Shown here: positions 28,002-36,758 of the stretch, one piece after another
Layout: each line of letters opens with the position of its first letter
Position numbering within the stretch: position 1 is the stretch's first letter
Origin: Rhodanobacter glycinis
GTDB lineage: Bacteria > Pseudomonadota > Gammaproteobacteria > Xanthomonadales > Rhodanobacteraceae
DNA: 64,000 nucleotides
Direction: 5' to 3'
NCBI RefSeq assembly: GCF_900114325.1
Contig: NZ_FOSR01000008.1
Coordinates: 62,001-126,000, forward strand
Program-made: the position numbers and the translations under genes
Notes under the pieces: model-generated
The model's database searches: none
What the model saw: the letters and a program-made list of their open reading frames with translations, nothing else
Told to the model about the DNA's origin: nothing

Positions 28002-29126
28002 TTGATACCCTTCAACAAGCCCTACATGACCGGCCGCGAGCTTCCATGCATAGTGGAAGCGCATGCCAACGGTCATCTCAGCGGCGATGGCCCTTTTACC
28101 AAGCGTTGCCACGAATGGTTGCAAAACCGTACCTCAGCAGCCAAGGCGTTGTTAACGCATTCCTGCACGGCTGCATTGGAAATGGCGGCGATTCTTCTTG
28201 ATTTCCAGGCGGGTGATGAGGTCATCATGCCCTCCTTCACTTTTGTCTCGACGGCGAATGCCTTTGTGCTGCGGGGTGCCGTACCTGTATTCATCGATAT
28301 ACGCCAAGATACCCTGAACATCGATGAGACCTTGATCGAGCAGGCAATCACCCCGCGGACCAAAGCCATTTGCGTGGTGCATTACGCGGGCGTGGCGTGC
28401 GAGATGGACGTGATCCTGGATGTCGCGCGACGGCATGGTCTCGTGGTAGTCGAAGATGCTGCTCAGGGCATCATGTCCAGCTACCATGGTCGCGCCCTGG
28501 GTACCTTGGGCGAGCTGGGGGCCTTTAGCTTTCACGAAACCAAGAATATCATTTCCGGAGAGGGCGGCGCACTCCTCTGCCGGGATAATACGTATTGCGA
28601 ACGGGCGGAGATAATCCGCGAGAAGGGAACCAATCGCAGCAGGTTTTTCCGAGGGCAGGTCGACAAGTACACATGGGTGGATGTTGGCTCTTCGTATTTG
28701 CCCGGGGAAATAACGGCTGCATTCCTGGCGGGCCAGATTGAGGAGGCGGATTCAATCACGGCCGCGCGTTTGCAGCTTTGGAATACCTACCATAGCTTCT
28801 TCGCGACTTTTGAGGGGAATGGAAAGCTGCGTCGTCCGATCATTCCGCCGGGGTGTGTGCATAATGCACACATGTATTATCTGTTGCTCAATAGTGTGGA
28901 TGAGCGTGGCAGATTCATCGAGCAGATGAAGGCGCTCGGTGTGCAGACGGTATTTCACTACATTCCGCTACACAGCGCGCCCGCAGGTCGTGCGCATGGT
29001 CGCGTCAGCGGCAGCATGGAAGTGAGCGACTCTCTGAGTGAGAGGCTCGTGCGGTTGCCTCTGTGGGTTGGGCTGGAAGAGCACATGCCTCACATCCTGG
29101 ATGCGGCAAGCAAGTGCCTGGTCTGA
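28002..29126 (+). CDS. wecE: dTDP-4-amino-4,6-dideoxygalactose transaminase
   Basis: A 374-residue PLP aminotransferase of the DegT/DnrJ/EryC1 family. It matches what I recall of E. coli WecE (RffA) in many stretches: GDEVIMPSFTFVSTANAF, VVHYAGVACEMD, EDAAQGIMSSYHGRALGT, FRGQVDKYTWVDVGSSYL and the late VFHYIPLHSAPAG. K181 in FHETKN is the PLP lysine. The start is TTG 28002, chosen because it gives MIPFNKP, like the MIPFN opening of WecE. The enzyme would convert dTDP-4-keto-6-deoxyglucose, made by RmlA and RmlB here, into dTDP-Fuc4N. It lies 27 bases after the SMR gene. Confidence 0.93.
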   Translation: MIPFNKPYMTGRELPCIVEAHANGHLSGDGPFTKRCHEWLQNRTSAAKALLTHSCTAALEMAAILLDFQAGDEVIMPSFTFVSTANAFVLRGAVPVFIDIRQDTLNIDETLIEQAITPRTKAICVVHYAGVACEMDVILDVARRHGLVVVEDAAQGIMSSYHGRALGTLGELGAFSFHETKNIISGEGGALLCRDNTYCERAEIIREKGTNRSRFFRGQVDKYTWVDVGSSYLPGEITAAFLAGQIEEADSITAARLQLWNTYHSFFATFEGNGKLRRPIIPPGCVHNAHMYYLLLNSVDERGRFIEQMKALGVQTVFHYIPLHSAPAGRAHGRVSGSMEVSDSLSERLVRLPLWVGLEEHMPHILDAASKCLV

Positions 29127-29192
29127 GCGGCATGGCGCGACAGGGCGGTGCTTTCAGGCGCCGTTTTCCCACGATTTGACAGACATGGATAG

Positions 29193-30752
29193 ATGAGCAT
29201 CGAGTCGAACAGCCAGAGTCATCGCGTGACGCATTTCGGGGGGTGGGGTGACCGTCTTGTCAGGTATCTGGCATGGATTTTCGGCATCCTGACATTTCTC
29301 AATGCGCTGTACTACATCCTGCGTACGGCGAACCCCGTCATCCGTTCCGACGGTTGGTACTTTCTCGACGTCTTTGTGCGCCGGGTGCTCGACGGAACCG
29401 CGGGGCTTGGCGATTTTTTCGTTAAGCGGCATGGTGCTGATCATGCGCAACCTATGGGCAAGCTGCTTCTGCTGGCGCAGTTGCACTACTTCGATCTGGA
29501 TTTCTCTATCGAGTCGATTGTCGGTGTCCTGTCGGCTGCGGTGTGTGCCTTGCTGTTGTATTGCGTCATTGCCAAATCACGGTGGAATGATCGTACGGAT
29601 GTGGGGCGGCATATCGCCTGGGCGGCGATGTGTGCCGTTCTGTTTTCCCTGAACGCACCTGGGATCTGGACGTGGCCGTTGGTGGCCATGCAATACCTCA
29701 CATTCATTCCTGCGTTGCTATTCACATGGACCGTGTGGCGGTCGTGGCAGACGGGCAGATATGTCTTGTTGGCCGTGGCAACAGTGACTCTGGGTGTTGT
29801 GGACGACGATAGTGCAATCATCATTGTTGTTGCCGTCATCGTTGCCATGTTGTTTGCCATGATTTGCAACACGGCGCCGCGCGACAGGAAGGCTTGGCTC
29901 ACGATTGCCGTGGTGCTCCTGTGCATGTCTGTCGTGCGCATGTGTTACGGCCTGGCTCCCGTCGAAGGAGGCGCGCCGATGTCGCCTCTCTCCAGTTACC
30001 TGACTTCCTTGCATGGGCGATTGAACGAGGGGGGCGGTCTTTCGTGGATCTTCATTCCACTGGGGCTTTCCGTCATGCCGCGGGCTCCTTTATGGGGCTT
30101 TACCGCCTCGTCGTGGAGTCATGTCGTGGCTGGTATCGTGGCAATATTGCTGATTGCGCACGGCCTGTTCTGGTGGCGCGCAATTCGCACTCGTTGCAAT
30201 CTGGCGACCTTCATTGCAGTTTGCCTGATGTTGCTCTCTTATGCATGGCTGGCCGGGGTTCTGGTGTACAGGGTTTCTGATTACGGTAATGACTACCTCT
30301 ACCAGGAGCGTTACGTATTTCTCTATCAGTTCAACCTTATTGCCTTGTTGCTGTTCTGGGCGGGGTTGCCCAAAATCGGGCCTGAGGTGTCAACGACAAA
30401 ATATGGTTGGATCGGGCGCTGGCTGCCTGTGTTCGGATCGCTGGCGTTGATCCTGTTGCAAGTGCCATTGTCTTCGAGCGCATGGCATTCGAGAAAATAT
30501 CTCGTGGCGTACTACCACCAGATGGCAGTACAACTCGAACAGTTAGCCGATAATCCCGGGAATACGAAGGGTTGCTTGCCCGAGTTGGTGGTTTGCACAC
30601 AACCCCTGCCTGTGCGAAAAGAACTGGTTCAGCTCTTGGTCGAGCATCGGCTCAACGTCTTTTCGCCGCGGATGCATGATTGGCACCCGTATATACCCAA
30701 GTTTCAGGCCATCCCTCGAGAGGGTGCTCGCAAGGATTCGTCGTCACGTTGA
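29193..30752 (+). CDS. Large multi-pass membrane protein, possible GT-C glycosyltransferase
   Basis: A 519-residue protein with roughly ten to eleven membrane segments. A periplasmic loop after the first segment has SDGWYFLDVFVRR and FFVKRHGADHAQPMGKLL, the kind of Asp/Arg-rich first loop seen in GT-C transferases that use polyprenyl-phosphate sugars. The final ~80 residues form a soluble tail. I do not recognise a named family. Its position after GtrB-like, flippase-like and sugar genes fits the third Gtr part (GtrC), which transfers the flipped sugar to the growing or finished O-antigen. The base composition is lower in GC than the housekeeping genes. Confidence 0.6.
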   Translation: MSIESNSQSHRVTHFGGWGDRLVRYLAWIFGILTFLNALYYILRTANPVIRSDGWYFLDVFVRRVLDGTAGLGDFFVKRHGADHAQPMGKLLLLAQLHYFDLDFSIESIVGVLSAAVCALLLYCVIAKSRWNDRTDVGRHIAWAAMCAVLFSLNAPGIWTWPLVAMQYLTFIPALLFTWTVWRSWQTGRYVLLAVATVTLGVVDDDSAIIIVVAVIVAMLFAMICNTAPRDRKAWLTIAVVLLCMSVVRMCYGLAPVEGGAPMSPLSSYLTSLHGRLNEGGGLSWIFIPLGLSVMPRAPLWGFTASSWSHVVAGIVAILLIAHGLFWWRAIRTRCNLATFIAVCLMLLSYAWLAGVLVYRVSDYGNDYLYQERYVFLYQFNLIALLLFWAGLPKIGPEVSTTKYGWIGRWLPVFGSLALILLQVPLSSSAWHSRKYLVAYYHQMAVQLEQLADNPGNTKGCLPELVVCTQPLPVRKELVQLLVEHRLNVFSPRMHDWHPYIPKFQAIPREGARKDSSSR

Positions 30753-30863
30753 ATCCGTTATTGCCTTGGGTATAAAAGCCCGATTGTCTGGCTGCAGGCG
30801 GCTCGCTACGAGCTTGATCGCAGCCCTAGTATTACTGTTGCCTTCTTGGAATTGAGTGCGCAC

Positions 30864-31967
30864 ATGAGTCAAGCCAAACACATCCTGTGCATCGTCGGCA
30901 CTCGGCCGGAAGGCATCAAGATGGCGCCGTTGATCAAGGCGCTGAAGCGCGAGCCGTGGGCACGGGTCACGGTGTTGGCCACGGCGCAGCATCGTGACCT
31001 GTTGGACCAGGTGCTTTCCCTGTTCGATATACGGCCTGATGTCGATCTGGACATCATGCGGCCGAATCAGACGTTGCCGGAACTCACGGCGCGTTTGATC
31101 ACGGCGCTGGACAATAAGTTTGCCGAGCTCGCGCCCGATGTAGTGCTGGCCCAAGGCGATACCACTACGGTGATGACGGCGGCCCTGGTGGCGTTCTACC
31201 GACGCATAGCGTTCGGACATGTTGAAGCCGGCTTGCGCACCCATGATCTGGACAATCCTTTCCCCGAGGAGATGAATCGGGTGGTGGCGGGGCATTTGGC
31301 ACGCTGGCATTTTGTGCCAACCGAACGGTCGCGCCAGAACCTGCTGCGCGAGGGCATTGCCGACACGGCAGTACATGTCACCGGTAATACGGTGATTGAT
31401 GCCCTGCTGGAAGTCGCCGCCAGCGACTGGCCGCTGGATATCCCGCTCGATCCGTCGAAGCGACTGGTACTGGTCACCGCTCATCGGCGCGAGAATTTTG
31501 GCGAACCTTTCCGGGCAGTATGTCGGGCGATCCGGATTCTGGTCGATCGTCATGAAGATATCGAGGTGCTCTACCCGGTACATCCGAATCCCAACGTGAG
31601 CGCTACTGCACGGGAGCTGCTCGGCGACCACCCCCGTATCCGCTTGTGTGCTCCACTCGATTATGCCCCGTTTGTCGAAGCACAAAAGCGTGCGTATTTG
31701 ATTCTTACGGATTCCGGTGGGGTGCAGGAAGAAGCGCCAGCATTGGGCAAACCCGTGCTTGTCCTGCGTACCGAGACCGAGCGCCCCGAGGCCGTGGACG
31801 AGGGTGTGGTGCGGCTTGTCGGGACCGATCAGGCGCGCATCGTCGAGGAGGCATCGCGGCTTCTGGATGACGAGGAAGCCTATCGTGCCATGGCGCGTGG
31901 TGTTTCTCCCTACGGCGATGGCGAGGCGTCACGCCGCATCGTCGAGGTACTTCGCGGGGAGCTTTAG
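30864..31967 (+). CDS. wecB: UDP-N-acetylglucosamine 2-epimerase
   Basis: A 367-residue non-hydrolysing epimerase that interconverts UDP-GlcNAc and UDP-ManNAc. IVGTRPEGIKMAPLI opens the protein; QGDTTTVMTAALVAFY, GHVEAGLRTHDLDNPFPEE, THRREN-like TAHRRENFG and TDSGGVQEEAPALGKP are all characteristic. ATG 30864 is chosen over the in-frame TTG 30846. No UDP-ManNAc dehydrogenase (wecC) gene is in the window, so the product may be used as ManNAc or the dehydrogenase lies elsewhere. A short GC hairpin (31967-31982) overlaps its stop codon. Confidence 0.95.
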   Translation: MSQAKHILCIVGTRPEGIKMAPLIKALKREPWARVTVLATAQHRDLLDQVLSLFDIRPDVDLDIMRPNQTLPELTARLITALDNKFAELAPDVVLAQGDTTTVMTAALVAFYRRIAFGHVEAGLRTHDLDNPFPEEMNRVVAGHLARWHFVPTERSRQNLLREGIADTAVHVTGNTVIDALLEVAASDWPLDIPLDPSKRLVLVTAHRRENFGEPFRAVCRAIRILVDRHEDIEVLYPVHPNPNVSATARELLGDHPRIRLCAPLDYAPFVEAQKRAYLILTDSGGVQEEAPALGKPVLVLRTETERPEAVDEGVVRLVGTDQARIVEEASRLLDDEEAYRAMARGVSPYGDGEASRRIVEVLRGEL

Positions 31968-32092
31968 GCCGGTACGCCGGCCCGAAAACGCTGCGGCACG
32001 TCAGAAAATGAGGAGTGGGGGCTTTCGGCGGTAGCTGTCACGGCCGCGTTCTCTTGTAAGCTTGGCGAAGGTTACAAGGAGATGGCAATACG

Positions 32093-33931
32093 ATGACAGA
32101 GCGAGCGCGGCCAAACGGGGTCGCTGATCACCTATTGCTTGCGAATACGCCTTGGGCAGTCGGTGCCCGTTTGCTGCTGCTGGCTCTGGCAAGCCTGGTC
32201 CTGGTGTATGGGCGAGATCCGGCCTTGCATTCGGGGTTCCATGCCGGCCTGCTGTGGCGCAATGCGCTACCGGTTTTCTTGCTGCTTCTGCTGCTCTACG
32301 GCTTCAGCGGGCGCACCCTGCTTTCGATTCTGCTGGGTACTGGCGTCACGTGGCTGGTATTCAGCGTGAATGCCATCAAGGAGCTCAATATGGGCGAACC
32401 TCTGATGCCAGGCGATCTCGTGCTGGTGCATCAGGTGCTGCACAACATCGGCTTCTTCGCGCATTACACGGGACATCGGCGTGTGCTTCTGCTGCTTGCC
32501 ATGCTGGTGTTTGCAGGTTTGTTGTGGCTGGTATGGAAATTGGAGAAACGCTGGTTTCGGCTTCGATGGATGCCTCGACTCGGCCTGGTGGCGTTGTCGC
32601 TGGTCATGCTGATAACGCTGCATCGCGGCAACGGCTTCTGGCAAGAAGCCTATGCGAATGAAGGCCTGGTCGGCTATCAACCGTGGGCCCCGCTTGAAGC
32701 GGTGGAAAAAGTCGGGTTCATGGCCGGCCTGGTGCGGATGACCCAGGATTACCAGATCACTCTGCCAAAGGCCGACAAGGCGTTGGTGGCCCATTTCGCG
32801 GAGAGCCATGCCGACGACGTGCAAGCACGGATGGAACGGAAACTTCCAGCCGAACTGCCCGATATCGTAGTGGTGCAGAGCGAGGCTTTTTTTGATCCAG
32901 GCGTGCTGAAGGGCGTCAATTTCGGCGAGTTCACGCCGAACTTCGAGCGATTGGCGGCAACCGGCATTACCGGCAGCTTGACGACGCCGACCTATGGCGG
33001 GGGCACGATCCGTACCGAGTTCGAGACGCTGACCGGTTATCCGATGCAGGCGTTTCAATCCGTGGTTTACCCTTATTACGGTTTGGTCAGACCCTGGATG
33101 CCCAGCGTGCCACGCCGGCTGCAGGCGTTCGGATATTCCACCACGCTGTTTCACCCCTTTCTGGGCAGTTTCTGGAATCGCGATCAGGTGATGCCGCAAC
33201 TGGGGTTCGAGCATCTGCATTTCGTGCAGGATTTCGGCGATGCGCAACATGCCGGCGCCTATGTGTCAGATCACGCATTGTTCGATTACGTGCTGGCGCA
33301 CCTGGATGCGAACAGCCACCAGCCGCAGTACGCCATGGTGATCACCATGGAGAATCACGGCCCCTGGAACAATGACCCGGGCGCCCTGGCCAGGGTACTG
33401 GATGGCCATCCGCTGCCATCGGGCCTGTCGCCTGCGGGTACTGGCGAGTTGACCTATTACCTGTCTCATTTGGTCAATGGCGATCAGGCGCTGGGTGATT
33501 TTGCCAAGCAGCTTCTCGCACGTCCGCATTGGACCGTATTGGTGTTCTATGGAGATCACTTGCCTGCACTTCCGCATGCTTTTTCCGATCTCGGATTCGA
33601 TGACGGCAAGGGCGATACGGAAGAACACACCCGCTACCTGCTGGTATCCAATCGGCCTTTGGTACCACGGCATGCCGATTTGAGTTCTTATGATCTTCCG
33701 GGGTTACTGTTTGACGTAACGGGATTGCCCGAGGACGGATATCTCGCGTTGGCGTCGACGATCCGGCAGGCTTGGGCGCAGGATCATTATGAACATGGTC
33801 CGCACTTCGGCCAGATCCAGTTCAATGCGGCGATTCTGGAAGTGAACTGTGGGCACAAGCTCAGCAAGACCGGCAAGTGCAAGCGACACCTGTTACCCGT
33901 TGCTGATTCAATATCCAGCCATGCACATTGA
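32093..33931 (+). CDS. LtaS/MdoB-type phosphoglycerol transferase (sulfatase family)
   Basis: A 612-residue protein with about five N-terminal membrane segments (to about residue 185), then a large extracytoplasmic domain of the alkaline phosphatase/sulfatase superfamily. The likely nucleophile is T305 in YGGGTIRTEFE; other metal-site motifs are VQSEAFFDP, MENHGPWN and VFYGDHLPAL. Relatives transfer phosphoglycerol or phosphoethanolamine from phospholipids to glycans (LtaS in Firmicutes, MdoB/OpgB in Gram-negatives). Here it may decorate LPS or a periplasmic glucan. A weak aaggag lies 11 bases before ATG 32093. The gene comes 125 bases after wecB. Confidence 0.85.
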   Translation: MTERARPNGVADHLLLANTPWAVGARLLLLALASLVLVYGRDPALHSGFHAGLLWRNALPVFLLLLLLYGFSGRTLLSILLGTGVTWLVFSVNAIKELNMGEPLMPGDLVLVHQVLHNIGFFAHYTGHRRVLLLLAMLVFAGLLWLVWKLEKRWFRLRWMPRLGLVALSLVMLITLHRGNGFWQEAYANEGLVGYQPWAPLEAVEKVGFMAGLVRMTQDYQITLPKADKALVAHFAESHADDVQARMERKLPAELPDIVVVQSEAFFDPGVLKGVNFGEFTPNFERLAATGITGSLTTPTYGGGTIRTEFETLTGYPMQAFQSVVYPYYGLVRPWMPSVPRRLQAFGYSTTLFHPFLGSFWNRDQVMPQLGFEHLHFVQDFGDAQHAGAYVSDHALFDYVLAHLDANSHQPQYAMVITMENHGPWNNDPGALARVLDGHPLPSGLSPAGTGELTYYLSHLVNGDQALGDFAKQLLARPHWTVLVFYGDHLPALPHAFSDLGFDDGKGDTEEHTRYLLVSNRPLVPRHADLSSYDLPGLLFDVTGLPEDGYLALASTIRQAWAQDHYEHGPHFGQIQFNAAILEVNCGHKLSKTGKCKRHLLPVADSISSHAH

Positions 33932-34062
33932 CGGTTCGGTACAACCTTACAAGTTTGCGGAACAACCCTGGCAGGATGCTGTTGCACAGGGTGATGCCGA
34001 GTTTCAACGTGGAATCATGAAGAAGCCAAGGCATGCCAGACAGTAGACTGGCATGCATCGTT

Positions 34063-34425
34063 CTATTCCTTGCAAGGGATACCGCCAATGGTGATTTCAG
34101 CCAGTGAATCGCCAGTGTTGGCGTTTGTCATGCTTATCTCCGTGCCCGCCACAACCCAGAAGCCCGTTTCGGCCGTACCTTTCGGCCCCCGTTGGGCCCA
34201 TAGCGTGGGCTTTGCATTGGAAAAGGCGCCGTGATTTTGTACCCACAGCTTTACGCCACCGCCGTTGGTTGCCTTGGTGGCATCCCATGAGACGCTGACC
34301 GTTTGCGGATGGTTGGCGCCACCGCATTCGCTTACCGACGAGGGTATTGCCTCGAGATGACCTGAACCATGGCAACCTGCGAGAACCGCGGCGCAGAGGA
34401 TAATGAGAGCAATTCGGTTGTACAT
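34063..34425 (-). CDS. Small lipoprotein of unknown function
   Basis: A 120-residue protein with a signal peptide (MYNRIALIILCAAVLAGC) ending in the lipobox LAGC, so the mature protein would start at Cys18 with a lipid anchor. The rest has two more cysteines (SECGG and GIPCKE), which may form a disulfide, and a VSVSWDATKATNGG stretch that suggests a fibronectin-like or other beta-sandwich fold. GLY/Asn-rich loops fit a periplasmic or surface protein. It lies 21 bases after the phosphoglycerol transferase gene on the same strand, so the two are likely made together. No family was recognised. Confidence 0.7.
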   Translation of the reverse strand: MYNRIALIILCAAVLAGCHGSGHLEAIPSSVSECGGANHPQTVSVSWDATKATNGGGVKLWVQNHGAFSNAKPTLWAQRGPKGTAETGFWVVAGTEISMTNANTGDSLAEITIGGIPCKE

Positions 34426-34446
34426 GATCTGGCGCCCCCGGGGGGC

Positions 34447-36168
34447 TCAGTTCAGTTCGTGCAAGTAATGGAAGATCCATGTGTAGTACGAGCGCAGGAG
34501 TGGTTTGTCCGGACAGCTTTCGTAGAGGCCATGGCAGCGGTTGCGGAAGCTTGTCAGTGCAGAGAAGTAGGGATCGCTGGGCAGACCTGCTGCTTGCAGC
34601 ACCATGCTGGGCAGGTAGGCGATGTCGAGCATGGGATAGCCGGGTAGTGCGGGGCCGGCGAAATTGCTCTTGATCATGTAGTAGGTGAGATTGTTCTGGT
34701 ACGGCTGCAGGGCAGCCGGCAAGGTGCGCTGCATCTTGCGAATCAGCCCGCCGAAGGATGGCAGGTGGTCACCGAAATGCACGATGACCGTGGGGTCGGG
34801 ACGGTCGAGAAAATCGTGCTCCAGCCGAGCCATGCCCGTGTCGGAGTCGTGCACGCGCGACAGGTACGTCTCCATGTTCAGCGCCTGGTCGGGCGACAGG
34901 TCGTGCAGCGGGTCATGGTTGTACGGTGTCGGTAGCGAGGCCAGTGGTTTGGTGTCGTGCGGGCCGTGCTCTTCCAGCGTCAGCACCATGATGAAGACGG
35001 GCTGGCCCGGTTTCCTGACCTTGTCGTAGATGCGCTTGGCCGCAGCGAACATTTGTGCGTCGCTGGTATGCCACATGGTCAAGCCGAGATCGCGGACGTC
35101 GTAGAACTGGTCAAAGCCATACGCGTGGTATGCATTGCGCCCGTTGAGGAAGCCACCATCCGTCGGATAGATCCCCACGGTGAGATAACCCAGTCGGCGC
35201 AACAGCTTCGGCAGCGTGTCACTGGTGCGTGGTGCCAGCACGAAAGGGGCATACATGCCGGCAGGTCCGAAGATGTCCTGAGGCATGCCGGAGAATACGG
35301 AAAACTCGCTGACCCAAGTGCCACCACCGAATGTATGTGTGCGCAGCAGGCCATGTCCGCGAGTACGTGCATCTGCCTGGAACATCGGCAGCTTGCAAAG
35401 CGGAATGTTGCAGGCCGTATAAGTCGCTGGATTGAAGGTGCTTTCCTCGAGAACCTGCACGATGTCGGGGTAAGGCTTGTGGGCGGGGAGCGCGACTGTT
35501 GCCGGAGTTGCAGTGGCCGACCAGTTTTTCTCCGCCAAGGCATCGTCAGCCATCGCGGGCATGCGGATGGCTGAATCGTGAATCGTGATGAAGAAATTTG
35601 TCAGGTGCGCCTGGTCGGAGAGCTTGTTCCACAGGCCTTTGTTGTAGATCGGGGAAAATGGTCCTTGCGGAAGCAGGAAATACCAGAGTGCCAGCATGCA
35701 GCCAGTTACGCCGACGGTGCGAATGCCGTAATGAAGCCAGCTGTGCATGTGCGAAAGCGGGCGGTAATCGACTCGCCACACCAGCACCAGCACCAGCGGC
35801 GCGATGATGCATACGGCAATACCCAGCCACAGAAGGTGAGGGTAATGTTCCAGTGTCTCCACCAGGCTGCTTCGTGCGAAATAGACGAAATCGGCCGGCA
35901 TCAGCGGCGACTCGAGGTAACGCAGCTTGGTGACAGAAATGAACTTCAGCAGAAGGAACAAGCCGCCGCTGACCAGCAGGCTGCTGGCGGGCCGTGCGAA
36001 TGCGAACCATAAAGTGCCACCGATGCCAACCATCAAAGCCAGTACGAAGAGGCGTTCCTGCAGGTCGGGTTCGTGCCATGCAACTGCCCAGATGGCAAGG
36101 GCGAATACGAGAACACCGAACGACAGCGCGACGTTGCCGCGGGCTATCGATGGCAAATGAAACTTCAT
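34447..36168 (-). CDS. LtaS/MdoB-type phosphoglycerol transferase (second, opposite strand)
   Basis: A 573-residue protein with five N-terminal membrane segments and a sulfatase-fold domain from about residue 230. VQVLEESTFNP, T284 in FGGGTWVSEFS, LEEHGPHD and HFGDHLPSFGG are the metal-site and nucleophile motifs. It differs widely from the plus-strand copy at 32093-33931, so the pair does not look like a recent duplication. GNIPLCKL-like cysteine-bearing loop TACNIPLCKL may form a disulfide. Its likely role is transfer of a phosphoglycerol-type group outside the cytoplasm. It faces the first copy tail to tail with the lipoprotein gene in between. Confidence 0.85.
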   Translation of the reverse strand: MKFHLPSIARGNVALSFGVLVFALAIWAVAWHEPDLQERLFVLALMVGIGGTLWFAFARPASSLLVSGGLFLLLKFISVTKLRYLESPLMPADFVYFARSSLVETLEHYPHLLWLGIAVCIIAPLVLVLVWRVDYRPLSHMHSWLHYGIRTVGVTGCMLALWYFLLPQGPFSPIYNKGLWNKLSDQAHLTNFFITIHDSAIRMPAMADDALAEKNWSATATPATVALPAHKPYPDIVQVLEESTFNPATYTACNIPLCKLPMFQADARTRGHGLLRTHTFGGGTWVSEFSVFSGMPQDIFGPAGMYAPFVLAPRTSDTLPKLLRRLGYLTVGIYPTDGGFLNGRNAYHAYGFDQFYDVRDLGLTMWHTSDAQMFAAAKRIYDKVRKPGQPVFIMVLTLEEHGPHDTKPLASLPTPYNHDPLHDLSPDQALNMETYLSRVHDSDTGMARLEHDFLDRPDPTVIVHFGDHLPSFGGLIRKMQRTLPAALQPYQNNLTYYMIKSNFAGPALPGYPMLDIAYLPSMVLQAAGLPSDPYFSALTSFRNRCHGLYESCPDKPLLRSYYTWIFHYLHELN

Positions 36169-36534
36169 AGAGTCCGTCCTATGGCTCTGGAATCGATGAG
36201 AACAAACGAATAACGCCGTGCAGACTGCACGGCGAGTGCGTTTGGCGGTATCTGATTCGCCCCTGTAGGCGCCGGATCGTTATGCGTCGATCCGTTTCAG
36301 CTGTGATGCAGAATATTGACTGACTACAAACACATGACACAATTTTTTGCTGACGTTTGGCTTTCAGTGCCTTCTTGCGCCGGAAGGTTGTGTATACAGC
36401 TGGCCTGGCATGCCGCGGGCGAGGTGCATTTGTATGGGAAGACGATCAGTAGTGGGCTATGTACCGTCTTGGGGTGCGAGGCTGCCCCAAAGGAGTGGTT
36501 CATCGATCGCAGCTACCGTGTGGCACATCGTCAA

Positions 36535-36668
36535 GGAAGGTCTGATCAATCGGCTTCTTGCTCGTCATTCCGGCGCAGGCCGGAATCCAGCAGTTGCATA
36601 GCCTGAGCAGGCGTGATCGCTACTGGATCCCGGCCTACGCCGGGATGACGAGCCGAATCAGACCTTCC
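36535..36668. repeat. MITE-like imperfect inverted repeat
   Basis: The outer ends ggaaggtctgat (36535-) and atcagaccttcc (-36668) are inverted, and inside them lie two smaller hairpins, cattccggcgcaggccggaat on the left and atcccggcctacgccgggat on the right, followed or preceded by ccag/ctgg. The GTCATTCCGGC...GCCGGGATGAC form is a widespread intergenic repeat of Proteobacteria. The left arm has an 8-base insertion compared with the right arm. No transposase is nearby. Confidence 0.7.
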
Positions 36669-36694
36669 CTAGTCGATATGTCTCCGCTCAAATG

Positions 36695-36736
36695 CAAACA
36701 AGCCGAGCTCGCAGTGATCTGAGCCCGGCTTGTTTG
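36695..36736 (-). terminator. Terminator after etfA
   Basis: Arms caaacaagccgagctc and gagcccggcttgtttg pair over 16 bases with one G-U wobble around a 10-base loop, 22 bases after the etfA stop codon on the minus strand. The stem ends in TTTG on the etfA strand. It most likely ends the etfBA transcript. Confidence 0.7.
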
Positions 36737-36758
36737 CCGTCATCGGTAAGGCATGAAG

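Larger units (their letters stand above)
36169..36758. other. 590-base gap with a MITE-like element and a terminator
   Basis: No convincing gene is seen. The left part is AT-richer than the surroundings and must hold the promoter of the minus-strand transferase gene ending at 34447. The right part holds a long imperfect inverted repeat (36535-36668) and a terminator for etfA (36695-36736). Short open frames here run through the repeat and look like chance. Confidence 0.6.

Noticed and set aside
36316-36606. Two short plus-strand frames in the gap before etfA
   Set aside because: Both end inside the MITE-like repeat and have no ribosome site or family resemblance.
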